Assembly: GCF_001592205.1 (NCBI RefSeq)
Contig: NZ_BCWM01000004.1
Coordinates: forward strand, 62,001 to 126,000
Reading direction: 5' to 3'
Length of the DNA stretch: 64,000 nucleotides
Source of the DNA: Brevundimonas vesicularis NBRC 12165
Lineage (GTDB): Bacteria; Pseudomonadota; Alphaproteobacteria; Caulobacterales; Caulobacteraceae
Part shown: positions 37,599-46,060 of the stretch, in pieces
How positions within the stretch are numbered: the first letter of the stretch is position 1
Layout of the letters: each line of letters begins with the position of its first letter
Position numbers and translations under genes: made by a program
The notes under the pieces: generated by a model
Database searches by the model: none
What the model was told of the DNA's origin: nothing
What the model saw: only the letters and a program-made list of their open reading frames with translations

Positions 37599-38531
37599 AT
37601 GGCCCGCCCGTCGCTAAACGATCTGATGACCTTTGCGACGGTGGCCCGCCTTCGCAGCTTTCGGCGGGCGGCGGATGAGCTGGGCGTGGCTCCCTCGACG
37701 CTCAGCCACGCCTTGCGGACGCTCGAGACACGTCTCGGTGTGCGCTTGCTGAATCGGACAACGCGGAGCGTCTCACCCACTGAGGCGGGAATCCGTCTGC
37801 TCGAAGGCCTGGGCCCAGCATTCGACCTGCTTGACGACGCGTTGGAGAGCGTCGCTCCATTCCGCGGGCAGGTGCAGGGCGTGGTCCGTCTGAATGCACC
37901 GCGTCTGGCCGTGGCGATGTTTGTCCGCGACATCCTGCCGAAGATGGCCGAACGGTTTCCCGAGGTGACCGTGGATATCGTCGCGAAGGATCGTCTCGTC
38001 GATATTGTAGAACAGGGTTTCGATGTCGGCGTACGGCCGCATGACATGATCCCCAAGGACATGATCGCGGCGCCCATGCCTGCCGGGCTTCGATACGTGT
38101 GCGTCGCGGCTCCGGCTTATCTCGAGCGCGCCGGCACGCCGGACACGCCGGAAGCTCTGAATCGCCATCGCTGCATCGGCCACCGATTGCCGAGCGGCAA
38201 ACCCTATCGCTGGGAGTTCGAGCGCAACGGAACTCCGCTAGCGCTCGCTATCAGCGGCCGTCTGGTCCTTGATGACGAGGCGCTGATGGTGGACGCCGCC
38301 GTCGCTGGTTTGGGCATCGCCTACGTTCCAGAGTTTGCGGCGTCCGGTGCGCTGACGCGGGGACGTTTACGCCAGGTCCTTTCGGACTGGATGCCGGGCG
38401 AAGAGAGGCTGGCGCTCTACTTCCCTGGGCATCGGTCTATCCCCCCTGCGTTGCGCGCTCTGCTGGATGTCGTCAGGGATGTCGGAGCCAGCCGAAAGCC
38501 TGGCGCGGCCTGGGCTTCAGCCCGCGATTGA
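37599..38531 (+). CDS. LysR family transcriptional regulator
   Basis: A 310-residue regulator: winged HTH at 1-62 (LNDLMTFATVARLRSFRRAADELGVAPSTLSHALRTLETRLGVRLLNRTTRSVSPTEAG) and a substrate-binding domain from about 90. The divergent RidA gene across a 123-base gap is its likely target. Confidence 0.92.
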   Translation: MARPSLNDLMTFATVARLRSFRRAADELGVAPSTLSHALRTLETRLGVRLLNRTTRSVSPTEAGIRLLEGLGPAFDLLDDALESVAPFRGQVQGVVRLNAPRLAVAMFVRDILPKMAERFPEVTVDIVAKDRLVDIVEQGFDVGVRPHDMIPKDMIAAPMPAGLRYVCVAAPAYLERAGTPDTPEALNRHRCIGHRLPSGKPYRWEFERNGTPLALAISGRLVLDDEALMVDAAVAGLGIAYVPEFAASGALTRGRLRQVLSDWMPGEERLALYFPGHRSIPPALRALLDVVRDVGASRKPGAAWASARD

Positions 38532-38632
38532 TGCGACGGACCATGGGGATCGTGCTCGGTGATGATCGGCGGATCCCTCAGCTTTAATGCGGTGCGTCCG
38601 GGCCAATGATCTCATGGGGCGCTGGCCGCCAT

Positions 38633-38663
38633 GACGCCTCCGGCTGCAAGAACCGGAGGCGTC
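38633..38663. terminator. Hairpin between LysR and SDR genes
   Basis: GACGCCTCCGG and its complement, 11-bp perfect stem with a 9-base loop, between two converging genes; TTAGG follows. Confidence 0.65.
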
Positions 38664-38670
38664 TTAGGGA

Positions 38671-39423
38671 TCACGCTGTGGCGCCGCCGTCTGCGGTCAG
38701 GACGGAGCCGGTGATGACGCCGGCGGCCGCACTGGCCAGGAAGGCCACGGCGTTGGCGATCTCGGCCGGCTCGGCGAAACGTCCCAGCGCCGTCAAACCA
38801 CGCTGGAACTCAGCGCTCTCGCCGTCCGCCGGGTTGGCCTCGGTATCCGTCGAGCCGGGGGCGACCAGATTGACCGTGACGCCCTGTGGCCCCAGTTCGC
38901 GGGCAAGACCACGCGTCAAAGACAGAAGCGCCGACTTCGACATGGCGTAGGCGGTCACGCCCGGGATTGGGACGCGATCCCCCAGGCTGGAGCCGATAAA
39001 GATGATGCGTCCGCCCGAGGTCAGATGCGGGATGGCGGCCTTGGAGAACAGCACCGGGGCCCGGACGTTGATGTCCATCATCGCCTGGTAGGCGTCCACA
39101 TCGAGATCGGCGATCAGGCCATTGAAGCCCACTGCGGCGCTGTTGACGAGGATGTCCATCCCGCCAAGTGCTGTGACGGCCTCCGCGACGGACCGTTCAA
39201 TCGCCTTGGGGTCGGCGCTGTCGGCCTTGATGGCGAAAGCCCTGCGCCCCTTGACTGCGATCGCGCCTCTGACGCCCTCTGCGCGATCGGGGGAGTTGGC
39301 GTAGGTGAAGGCGACATCGGCACCGTTCTCGGCCAGGGCCAGAGCGATCGCCGCCCCGATGCCGCGAGAGCCGCCGGTGACGAGGGCGCGTTTCCCACTC
39401 AGATCAATCATCGTCTCATCCAT
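38671..39423 (-). CDS. Short-chain dehydrogenase/reductase
   Basis: A 250-residue classical SDR: cofactor motif TGGSRGIGAAIALAL, NSAAVG (NAG-like), catalytic Ser in IFIGSSLG, Tyr and Lys in YAMSK, and PGSTDTEANPA. The TYANS after beta 2 without Asp suggests NADPH. ATG at 39423 or 39411. A TetR-type operator touches the start codon; TetR is divergent. Confidence 0.91.
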   Translation of the reverse strand: MDETMIDLSGKRALVTGGSRGIGAAIALALAENGADVAFTYANSPDRAEGVRGAIAVKGRRAFAIKADSADPKAIERSVAEAVTALGGMDILVNSAAVGFNGLIADLDVDAYQAMMDINVRAPVLFSKAAIPHLTSGGRIIFIGSSLGDRVPIPGVTAYAMSKSALLSLTRGLARELGPQGVTVNLVAPGSTDTEANPADGESAEFQRGLTALGRFAEPAEIANAVAFLASAAAGVITGSVLTADGGATA

Positions 39424-39445
39424 TTATGCAGTGACTGGTGCATAA
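39424..39445. promoter_or_regulatory. Operator between SDR and TetR genes
   Basis: TTATGCA, 8-base spacer, TGCATAA: a perfect 7-bp inverted repeat directly upstream of the SDR start and 50 bases before the TetR start. Confidence 0.65.
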
Positions 39446-39494
39446 TTAGGTAGGGACGTTGAAAATGGGCGTCAACGGAATTATACATCATTCA

Positions 39495-40163
39495 ATGCAG
39501 AATTTAGATTCACCCCTTTCCGAGGCGCTTCCGGCGCGGCGCGGCCGCGGCCGACCGCGGGCGTTTGATCGTGACGCCGCGCTCGACACGGCGACCACCC
39601 TGTTCTGGTCCAAGGGTTATGAAGCGACCTCCATCGCGGACCTCACCCAAGCCATGGGCATAGGCGCCAAGAGCCTCTACGCGGCCTTTGGATCGAAGGA
39701 CGACCTCTTCACCCAGGCGCTGCATCACTACGTGCGGAAATATGAGGGTCTGGCCTGGGATCGCGCCCGCCAGGCGACGACAGCACGCGAGGCGACCGCC
39801 GCCTTTCTTCACGATTCAGCCGCCGCCTTCTCAGGCGCGGTCTTCGACATCCCGCGCGGCTGTATGGCCACGATCGCCTCCATGGGGTGCGAGGGCCTGC
39901 CCGCGCTTCAGGCCTTCGCCAAAGACGTGGAGACGACGTTCAGCCGATTGAAGGCCCGCATCGATCGAGGCGTGGCGGAAGGAGATTTGCCGCAGGATCT
40001 CGACACCGCGCGACTGGCGCGCTTTGTGGAGACCGTCCAGGCGGGCATGTCGATCCGGGCCCGCAACGGCGCCGACCGTTCCGAACTCGACAGCGTCGTC
40101 GATGTCGCGATGGCGGGGTGGGACGGCATTGTCAGCGCGGCCTCCGCCGCCGGTCGATCATAG
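39495..40163 (+). CDS. TetR/AcrR family regulator
   Basis: A 222-residue repressor: RGRGRPRAFDRDAALDTATTLFWSKGYEATSIADLTQAMGIGAKSLYAAFGSKDDLF is the TetR HTH. The ligand domain (SGAVFDIPRGCMATIASMGCEGLPALQAF) resembles regulators of redox and SDR genes. ATG at 39495 starts close to the HTH; an upstream in-frame start exists at 39459. Likely controls the divergent SDR. Confidence 0.9.
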   Translation: MQNLDSPLSEALPARRGRGRPRAFDRDAALDTATTLFWSKGYEATSIADLTQAMGIGAKSLYAAFGSKDDLFTQALHHYVRKYEGLAWDRARQATTAREATAAFLHDSAAAFSGAVFDIPRGCMATIASMGCEGLPALQAFAKDVETTFSRLKARIDRGVAEGDLPQDLDTARLARFVETVQAGMSIRARNGADRSELDSVVDVAMAGWDGIVSAASAAGRS

Positions 40164-40179
40164 GCGACATGGTCTGTGA

Positions 40180-40641
40180 TCAACTCAGGACCTCTGCGAG
40201 TTCGATGAGATTGCCGAAGGGGTCGCAGAAGAACGCGAGCTTGCGGTTGATCGCGGGGACGACGAAGGGATCTGTCACGATCGTCACCGCGCGTGCGCGC
40301 AGTCGCTCGATGGTCGCGTCCACGCTGGCGACGGCGAAACAGAGGTGATGATAGCCGCGATACTGCAGGCTATCGCTCAAATCTGCGTAGGGGCGAGTCT
40401 CGACCGGTACTGGCGCGCCGCCTCCCAGAATCTCGACGTAGAAATGGTCGTCAGCGGGCGGGGCGATATAGGCGAGCAGGCTGTCGCCGTGAGGCCAGGT
40501 CGCAACGATGCGGAAATCCAGAACGCCGACGTAGAAGTCGAGAGCTTGCTGCAGATCGGGCGTGCGGATGGCGACGTGGTGGGCGCGCATGTCGGCGAAA
40601 ACGGAGCCGTGATTCACAGCGGGCGGCGCGAAGTCAGGCAT
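40180..40641 (-). CDS. VOC/glyoxalase family protein
   Basis: A 153-residue protein: ADMRAHHVAIRTPDLQQALDFYVGVLDFRIV ... FYVEILGGG ... RGYHHLCFAVASVDATIERLRARAVTIVTDPFVV ... LAFFCDPFGNLIELAEVL. His and Glu ligands of both betaalphabetabetabeta modules are present. Metal-dependent lyase or dioxygenase; substrate unknown. Confidence 0.9.
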   Translation of the reverse strand: MPDFAPPAVNHGSVFADMRAHHVAIRTPDLQQALDFYVGVLDFRIVATWPHGDSLLAYIAPPADDHFYVEILGGGAPVPVETRPYADLSDSLQYRGYHHLCFAVASVDATIERLRARAVTIVTDPFVVPAINRKLAFFCDPFGNLIELAEVLS

Positions 40642-40757
40642 GGAAGACCTCCTTTTCAACGCGCAGCGACGGCGGGACGTGGGTGGGGCATCGGTGGCTC
40701 GCTCGCTCCCAAGGGCAGGGCTCGGGCTGGCCAGCCGGGGGCTCGCCGAGGCGGGGT

Positions 40758-41384
40758 CTAGACGTCGTCGGACAAGGGCTGAGCGGCGACGACCGCGATT
40801 GTGGATTTCGCCTGGTTGATCGCCGCTTCTCGGGCGTCCGGTCCAAGGCTGATCCGCTCAGCCTGGACGAACGCGACATCGCTGATCCCGATGAAGCCGA
40901 GCAGGAGGCGAAGATAGGGTTCCTGAAAATCCAGGCTCGCCAAGGGGCCTTCGGTATAGAGGCCGCCGCGGGACTGGATCACGATCGCCCTCTTGCCCGT
41001 GACGAGGCCCTGGACGCCCGCCTCGCCGTAAGCGAACGTGATCCTCGGCCGTATGACGTGGTCGAACCACGCTCTCAAACCGGTGGGTATGCTGAAGTTG
41101 TACATCGGCGCGCCGATCACGATGACATCGGCGGCGAAGACCTCGCCGATCAACTTGTCGGAGAGCCGACGCGCCGTCAGCTCCGGCGCGGTATTGGCCA
41201 CGGCGCGCACGCCCGCGACGGTCTCGGGCGTCAGATGAGGGATCGGGTCCTGGCCGAGGTCGCGTCGCGTGACCGCCCCGCCGCTGTGAAACTCCACCAA
41301 CTGTCGAACGGCGTAGTCGACCAGGAGGCTCGAGACCGAGGCGTCGCCCGCAACGCTGCTGGTGAGCGCGAGAATATTGGGCAC
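40758..41384 (-). CDS. FMN-dependent NADH-azoreductase
   Basis: A 208-residue flavodoxin-like quinone/azo reductase: NILALTSSVAGDASVSSLLVDYAVRQL, VIVIGAPMYNFSIPTGLRAWFDHVIRPRITFAYGEAGVQGLVTGKRAIVIQSRGG is the AzoR pattern, with FMN-binding APMYNF and the SRGG loop. GTG start at 41384. A LysR gene follows upstream. Confidence 0.9.
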   Translation of the reverse strand: MPNILALTSSVAGDASVSSLLVDYAVRQLVEFHSGGAVTRRDLGQDPIPHLTPETVAGVRAVANTAPELTARRLSDKLIGEVFAADVIVIGAPMYNFSIPTGLRAWFDHVIRPRITFAYGEAGVQGLVTGKRAIVIQSRGGLYTEGPLASLDFQEPYLRLLLGFIGISDVAFVQAERISLGPDAREAAINQAKSTIAVVAAQPLSDDV

Positions 41385-41552
41385 GTCGGGCTCCGGGCTG
41401 CTGCGAGAAGCTCGACTATCCCTGTTCCGATCGGGGATGAGTAGTCGCGCGGCGAGCGCCTCGGTGTCGCCATTCCGGCAACGCGGGGCGTCGGCTATCT
41501 GGGGCTCAAACAGCCCGACTGGAGTTGGCTCCGGCCGTGCGACCCTTCAGAG

Positions 41553-42416
41553 CTAAACGCACATCTCGATGAGCAACTCGGTCAAGACGCGAATCTTGCG
41601 GGACGGATGCTGGCCGGGCGGCCTGAGGACGTAAGCCCCGCCCGGCGGCACCGGAAACTGCGGCATCACCTCCACTAGTCTGCCGGCCTCCACGTGGGGC
41701 CGGGTGAAATCGTCCGGCAACCAGGCCAGCCCGAGCCCAGCCAGGGCCGCCGAGACGAGCGCGGTTCCGTTGTCAGCCTTGAACCGGCCGCGGGGACGGA
41801 TCGAGACGGTTCGGTCGCCATCGATGAACTGCCAGGTCTCGGACCCCTGCATCAGAGCCTCGTGGTCCATGATGTCGTCCGGCGCCTGTGGCGCGCCATG
41901 GAGGCGGATGTAATCGGGGCTGGCGACGAGCTTGCCGTACACGGACCCGAACCTGCGGGCGATCAGGGTGGAATCCTGCAGATAGCCGACCCGAATGGCG
42001 CAATCGAAACCTTCGGCCACTAGGTCGACGAAACGATCCGAGTAGCAGGTCTGCAAGGTGAGCTTGGGGTGCCGTCGCGCCATTTCAGCGAGGGCAGGCG
42101 CATAGTGGGTCGGGCCGAAGGTGAGGGGCGCGGCGACACGCAGACGGCCCTGAAGCTCCCCCTGTGGCGCGATCGTCTCCCGCGCCGTGTCGACCTCAGC
42201 GCAAATCCGGGCCGCATGGTCCCGAAAGGCCGCGCCCGCCTCGGTGAGGACGGCGCCGCGCGTGGTTCTCGACAGGAGTTGCACGCCCAGATCCGCTTCC
42301 AGCCTGAAAAGGCGGCGGCTGACGACGGACTTGGCGACGCCCAGCCGCCGCGCAGCGGGCGAAACGCCGAGGGTGTCCGCCACCTCCACGAAGGTGCGCA
42401 GTTCGTCGATGTCCAT
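41553..42416 (-). CDS. LysR family transcriptional regulator
   Basis: A 287-residue regulator: MDIDELRTFVEVADTLGVSPAARRLGVAKSVVSRRLFRLEADLGVQLLSRTTRGAVLTEAG, then the effector domain. ATG at 42416 has AAGGAGG 7 bases upstream, which rules out the much longer frame. It may control the downstream azoreductase or the divergent outer-membrane gene. Confidence 0.92.
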   Translation of the reverse strand: MDIDELRTFVEVADTLGVSPAARRLGVAKSVVSRRLFRLEADLGVQLLSRTTRGAVLTEAGAAFRDHAARICAEVDTARETIAPQGELQGRLRVAAPLTFGPTHYAPALAEMARRHPKLTLQTCYSDRFVDLVAEGFDCAIRVGYLQDSTLIARRFGSVYGKLVASPDYIRLHGAPQAPDDIMDHEALMQGSETWQFIDGDRTVSIRPRGRFKADNGTALVSAALAGLGLAWLPDDFTRPHVEAGRLVEVMPQFPVPPGGAYVLRPPGQHPSRKIRVLTELLIEMCV

Positions 42417-42542
42417 GATTGTTCCTCCTTGGGCGACACTGCGTAGCCCCATGGGGCCATACCGCATCGAAATCGGAACTGCCAATGTCGCAAGGGTCGG
42501 CGCTGTCGGCGTCTGCTCCACCTCCAACAAGAGAGATTCGGC

Positions 42543-44053
42543 ATGGCGTCCCGCCACCCCTTCGACCCGACCAATCCCTCTTCCTTCCTCGCCATGGCCG
42601 GGCGGCGCAGCGGGTCGCTCCGTCGCGGGGCCGAGAAGCCCTTCGCGCGTCGGCTCTGCTGGAGAGGATGTCTGACGGGGATCGCGGCCATCGCCGTTTC
42701 GGCGCCGGCTGCCTGGGCTCAGGCGCCGGCGAGCGTGGGCGGCCCCGGCATCACCATCGAGCGATACAGTGAGGATTGGTCGGTTCTTGCGGACCCGCGG
42801 AGGCGCACGGGGCGCTGGACCGAACCGTTCAAATACCTTCCGCTCAACGACGCCGGAGACCTGTATCTGACCACCGGCCTTGAGGCGCGGACCCGATATG
42901 AATCCTACCAGCACGGGCAATGGGGGCAGCAGCCACGCAACGACTATCTCTGGAACCGTGTGATGCCCTACGCGGACCTGCATATGGGTCAGCTGCGCGT
43001 GTTCGCCCAGCCGATCATCTCAGACATTTCCGGAGCCGATCGCGTCGAGACGCCTGTGGATACGACGGGCGTCGATTTCCTGCAGGGCTTCGTCGGCCTG
43101 GAGATGGAGATTGCGTCGGGGACCACATTGGATCTAGCCGCTGGGCGGCGGCTGCGATCCTTGGGCGGCGGGCGTCTGGTGGATACGCGCTACGGCGTGA
43201 ATGTGCCGTTGGCGTTCGATGGCGCCGATGTCTCCCTGACCCGGGGAACGCGTCGGATCACCGCCCTGGGTCTGCGGCCCGTCGAAAACCGTGTTGGCGA
43301 CTTCGATGACCGGTCCTCGGACCAGAAGGCGTTGTGGGGGCTCTATGGAACCCAGTGGCTTGCCCAAGACCGCCGGACCGGCGTTGATCTCTATTGGTTG
43401 GGATTCCGGGATCGTAACGCGGTCTATGACCAGGGCTCGGGTCGCCAGACCGTTCACTCCTTCGGCATGCGCTGGTTCGGGGTCGAAGGCGGATGGCGAT
43501 GGAACGTCGAGGGCGTCATCCAGCGCGGCGAGTTCAACGATGCCGCACAGCGGCCTGGGGCGTGGGCGGCGAAATCCGTCGCCGATTTGCGACAGCTCCG
43601 CTCAGTCCCGAAGTCGTTATGATGATCGACTACATCTCCGGCGACGACGACCCCGACGACCCCGAGCTGAACACCTTCAACGCCCTGTTCCCCCGTGGGC
43701 GGTACTTCGTCGCCCAGTCGCCGATCGGTCCTCGCAACCTCATTCACCTCCAGCCTTCGGTCACCCTTCGTCCCCGTGACGACCTGGACGTCACCTTGAT
43801 GGGGGCGGCCTACTGGCGCGAGAGCACTCGCGACGGAGTCTATTCCATTCCAGGAGCGCTGGTCCGCAGCGGCCGCGGCAGCAACGCTCGCTATATCGGC
43901 ACCCAGATCGAGCTGTCAGCGACATGGCGCGCGACACAGGAGTTGGCGCTGGCGGTTTCGGCCGGCGCCCTCGGGGCCGGTCCCTTCATCCGCGAGACCG
44001 GATCATCGCAGACCATCTTTCTCGCCAGCGCCATGGCGACCTTCAAATACTAA
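42543..44053 (+). pseudogene. Alginate-export-like outer-membrane channel, frameshifted
   Basis: Reads as an about 500-residue beta-barrel protein split in two frames. The first (42543-43622) has a signal peptide ending APAAWAQ and YLWNRVMPYADLHMG ... LRVFAQPIISDISG ... GVDFLQGFVGLEME typical of the alginate export family. It runs into stop after KSVADLRQ. The shifted frame continues RFATAPLSPEV ... DYISGDDDPDDPELNTFNALFPRGRYF ... GPRNLIHLQPSVTL and ends with the C-terminal FKY expected of outer-membrane proteins. The break is near 43590-43620. Real decay or an assembly error. Confidence 0.82.
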
Positions 44054-44244
44054 TAAGCGCCGCCCTGGTCGGAAGCGGCTCGGATTCCGGGCGCATCGGC
44101 ATCCGTCGCGTCCAGCCGCCGCGCTCGTCGCGTCTTCCTCACCAACAAGGCGCAGGGCGACCCTGGCGGGATCGGGGATCATCTCGAGGAACGGTCCCGG
44201 CCGTCGGGAATTTGCGTTGCAGACGAACAGACGGAAGCCGCACC

Positions 44245-44595
44245 ATGAAGATGCAGGGATTCATATTCGCCGACGCCGCAATGGAGCGCTCGCCCGGCCA
44301 GAAAGACGAGATTGAAACCGGCGATGTCGTTAATGACGCCGACGGCGCGCCGATCAGCATCGGCTACGGGCGTTGGGGGGCGGGATCGAGACTGACCGAA
44401 ACCATGCGGGTTGATGACGTCATGATCGTGCTGGAGGGCGGACTTGAAGTAACGTCAGAGGGGAAAACCGTTTCGGCCGCGCCCGGCGCAATCGTGCACA
44501 TGCCCAAGGGGGTGGAGGTGACCATCACCGCCGGGGCCGACGGCGCCAGGACGGCCTATGTGACCTATCCCAACTGGCGCACGGCCCGCAGTTGA
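44245..44595 (+). CDS. Cupin domain protein, EutQ-like
   Basis: A 116-residue single cupin: GYGRWGAGSRLTETMRVDDVMIVLEGGLEVTSEGKTVSAAPGAIVHMPKGVEVTIT is the beta-barrel of EutQ-type proteins. Several metal-binding His of classic cupins are missing (only VHMPKG), so catalysis is doubtful. ATG at 44245. Confidence 0.8.
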   Translation: MKMQGFIFADAAMERSPGQKDEIETGDVVNDADGAPISIGYGRWGAGSRLTETMRVDDVMIVLEGGLEVTSEGKTVSAAPGAIVHMPKGVEVTITAGADGARTAYVTYPNWRTARS

Positions 44596-44638
44596 ACGGG
44601 ACCGTATCAGGGCCTCTTCCCCGCTCATCGGTCCGTCT

Positions 44639-45508
44639 TCAGGGTGGTGGAAGGCCGGCTGGTGAACCGTCAGGCCCAAGCCTGCCCCAAACCGCCCCGA
44701 TCAGGGCGCCGAGGGCCAGGAACTCCAGCAGGAATTGGCTCCAGCTGAACAGGCCGATCCAGGGGTTGTCGCCGGTGAAGACGCCATAGAGGACGGTCCC
44801 GCCCACGACGCCTTTGATGAGGGCCGTCAGGAGCGCCAGCGAGGCCAGTCGCGCCCATAGCCGGGCCGGCAGACGATCCCAGATCAGCGCGGTCAGGATG
44901 ACGGCGCCGACGACGGCCTCGATGAAGCTGACGTAGGCGGCGACGGTGACATGGAAGGGATAGGGGAAGACGAACAGGGGGGCGCGCGACAGATGATCGA
45001 AGGTGTCGAGTCAGGGGTTCAGAAACGGATGGATCAGGCGTTGGGCGCCGGTCGCCACGGCCGCCGCCGCGAGCGCCGCGGCCATCGCCGAGATCGGTCC
45101 ACGCGCCCAACGCACCGCCACCGCGCAGAGCAGTGCGAGGATCAGGGACCGGAGCAGGGGCTTGATGAGGCCGATCGCGCCATAGGCCCAGCCGCCGGTG
45201 ACCACGCCGTTCATGACCGCGACCCTGAAGGTCTCCTGCAGCAGCACCAGTATGGCGAAGGCGAGCAGCGTCCGGCCCGCCAAAGATCCACCAAGTCCCC
45301 GCGGTCCCGCGGTTGCAAGCGCCATGATCAGGCCGCCCGCGACCAAGGCGGTGTGCAGCCATGTCGCCCACAATGGCGGGGTCGGAATGGGGAAGGGGAC
45401 GCCTGCGGCGAGCAGGCCGACATGGATGCTCAGCGCGATGAAGCCGGCGACGAGACAGGCCGCCGCAAGCACGCCCGTTCGGCGGAAGTCGGAAACTGAG
45501 AAAAGCAT
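44639..45508 (-). pseudogene. Polytopic membrane protein with in-frame TGA
   Basis: An about 290-codon frame with eight or so hydrophobic segments. Codons 1-165 run from ATG at 45508 to TGA at 45013-45011 (after FLNP), and the same frame continues without shift as LDTFDHLSRAPLFVFPYPFHVTVAAYVSFIEAVVGAVILTALIWDRLP ... to TGA at 44641-44639, keeping hydrophobic-segment character. TGA is one base from TGG, giving NPWLD. Family not recognised. Either a nonsense mutation or an error. Confidence 0.75.
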
Positions 45509-46060
45509 ATGGCCTCGCCGTGCGTTGTTTCCGCCCGCGCACCGAGTTGAGCCTCGCCTTCGCCCGACGCTAGCGCCTTTTCGTGCGCCACCGCGTCTCC
45601 ATTCGGGGAAGGTTGGAAAGGCAAGAGAGTGAGGCAAGCCGCCTGAGGGCGCCGTCGCAAACGCCGTCCGTAGCCGGAGGCCGGACCGATTGGCCCCTCC
45701 ATCCGGGCAGACGCCGCCCGAGCCGACGCGAACAGCCGCCAGGGGCAAATCCGGTCGCTACAGCCTCTGTCCTGCCAAGCTGACGGTTGGATCCCGGGGG
45801 GCGAAGCGCTGGAACGGCGTGCGCCGGCAGGCCAGCTTGCCCGGTACGTCCACAGAGGGGAAGGCGAGGCGGCTCTAGATCGTTTCGCCGCCACCGTACG
45901 CGTTCCTCGCACGGCGACACAGTGTGCCGGTGTCGCGGTCTATCCCGGAGGGAGGAGGCTGCGAGAACCTGTGCATTGGGGCTGCTCAAGGCCTCGCACC
46001 GAACTTCGGCGCTCCGGCTCGCGCCGGACCGGCGCCCCTTGCGAGTGAAACGAGGACAGA
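45509..46060. other. Gap before the amidohydrolase
   Basis: 552 bases in which frames are open only because of high GC; none has a credible start, composition or motif. GGGAGGAGG at about 45949 could be a ribosome site for a lost gene. Confidence 0.4.

Noticed and set aside
44670..45542. 290-codon minus frame over the broken membrane protein
   Set aside because: Arg/Gly-rich shadow; the membrane segments are in the other frame.
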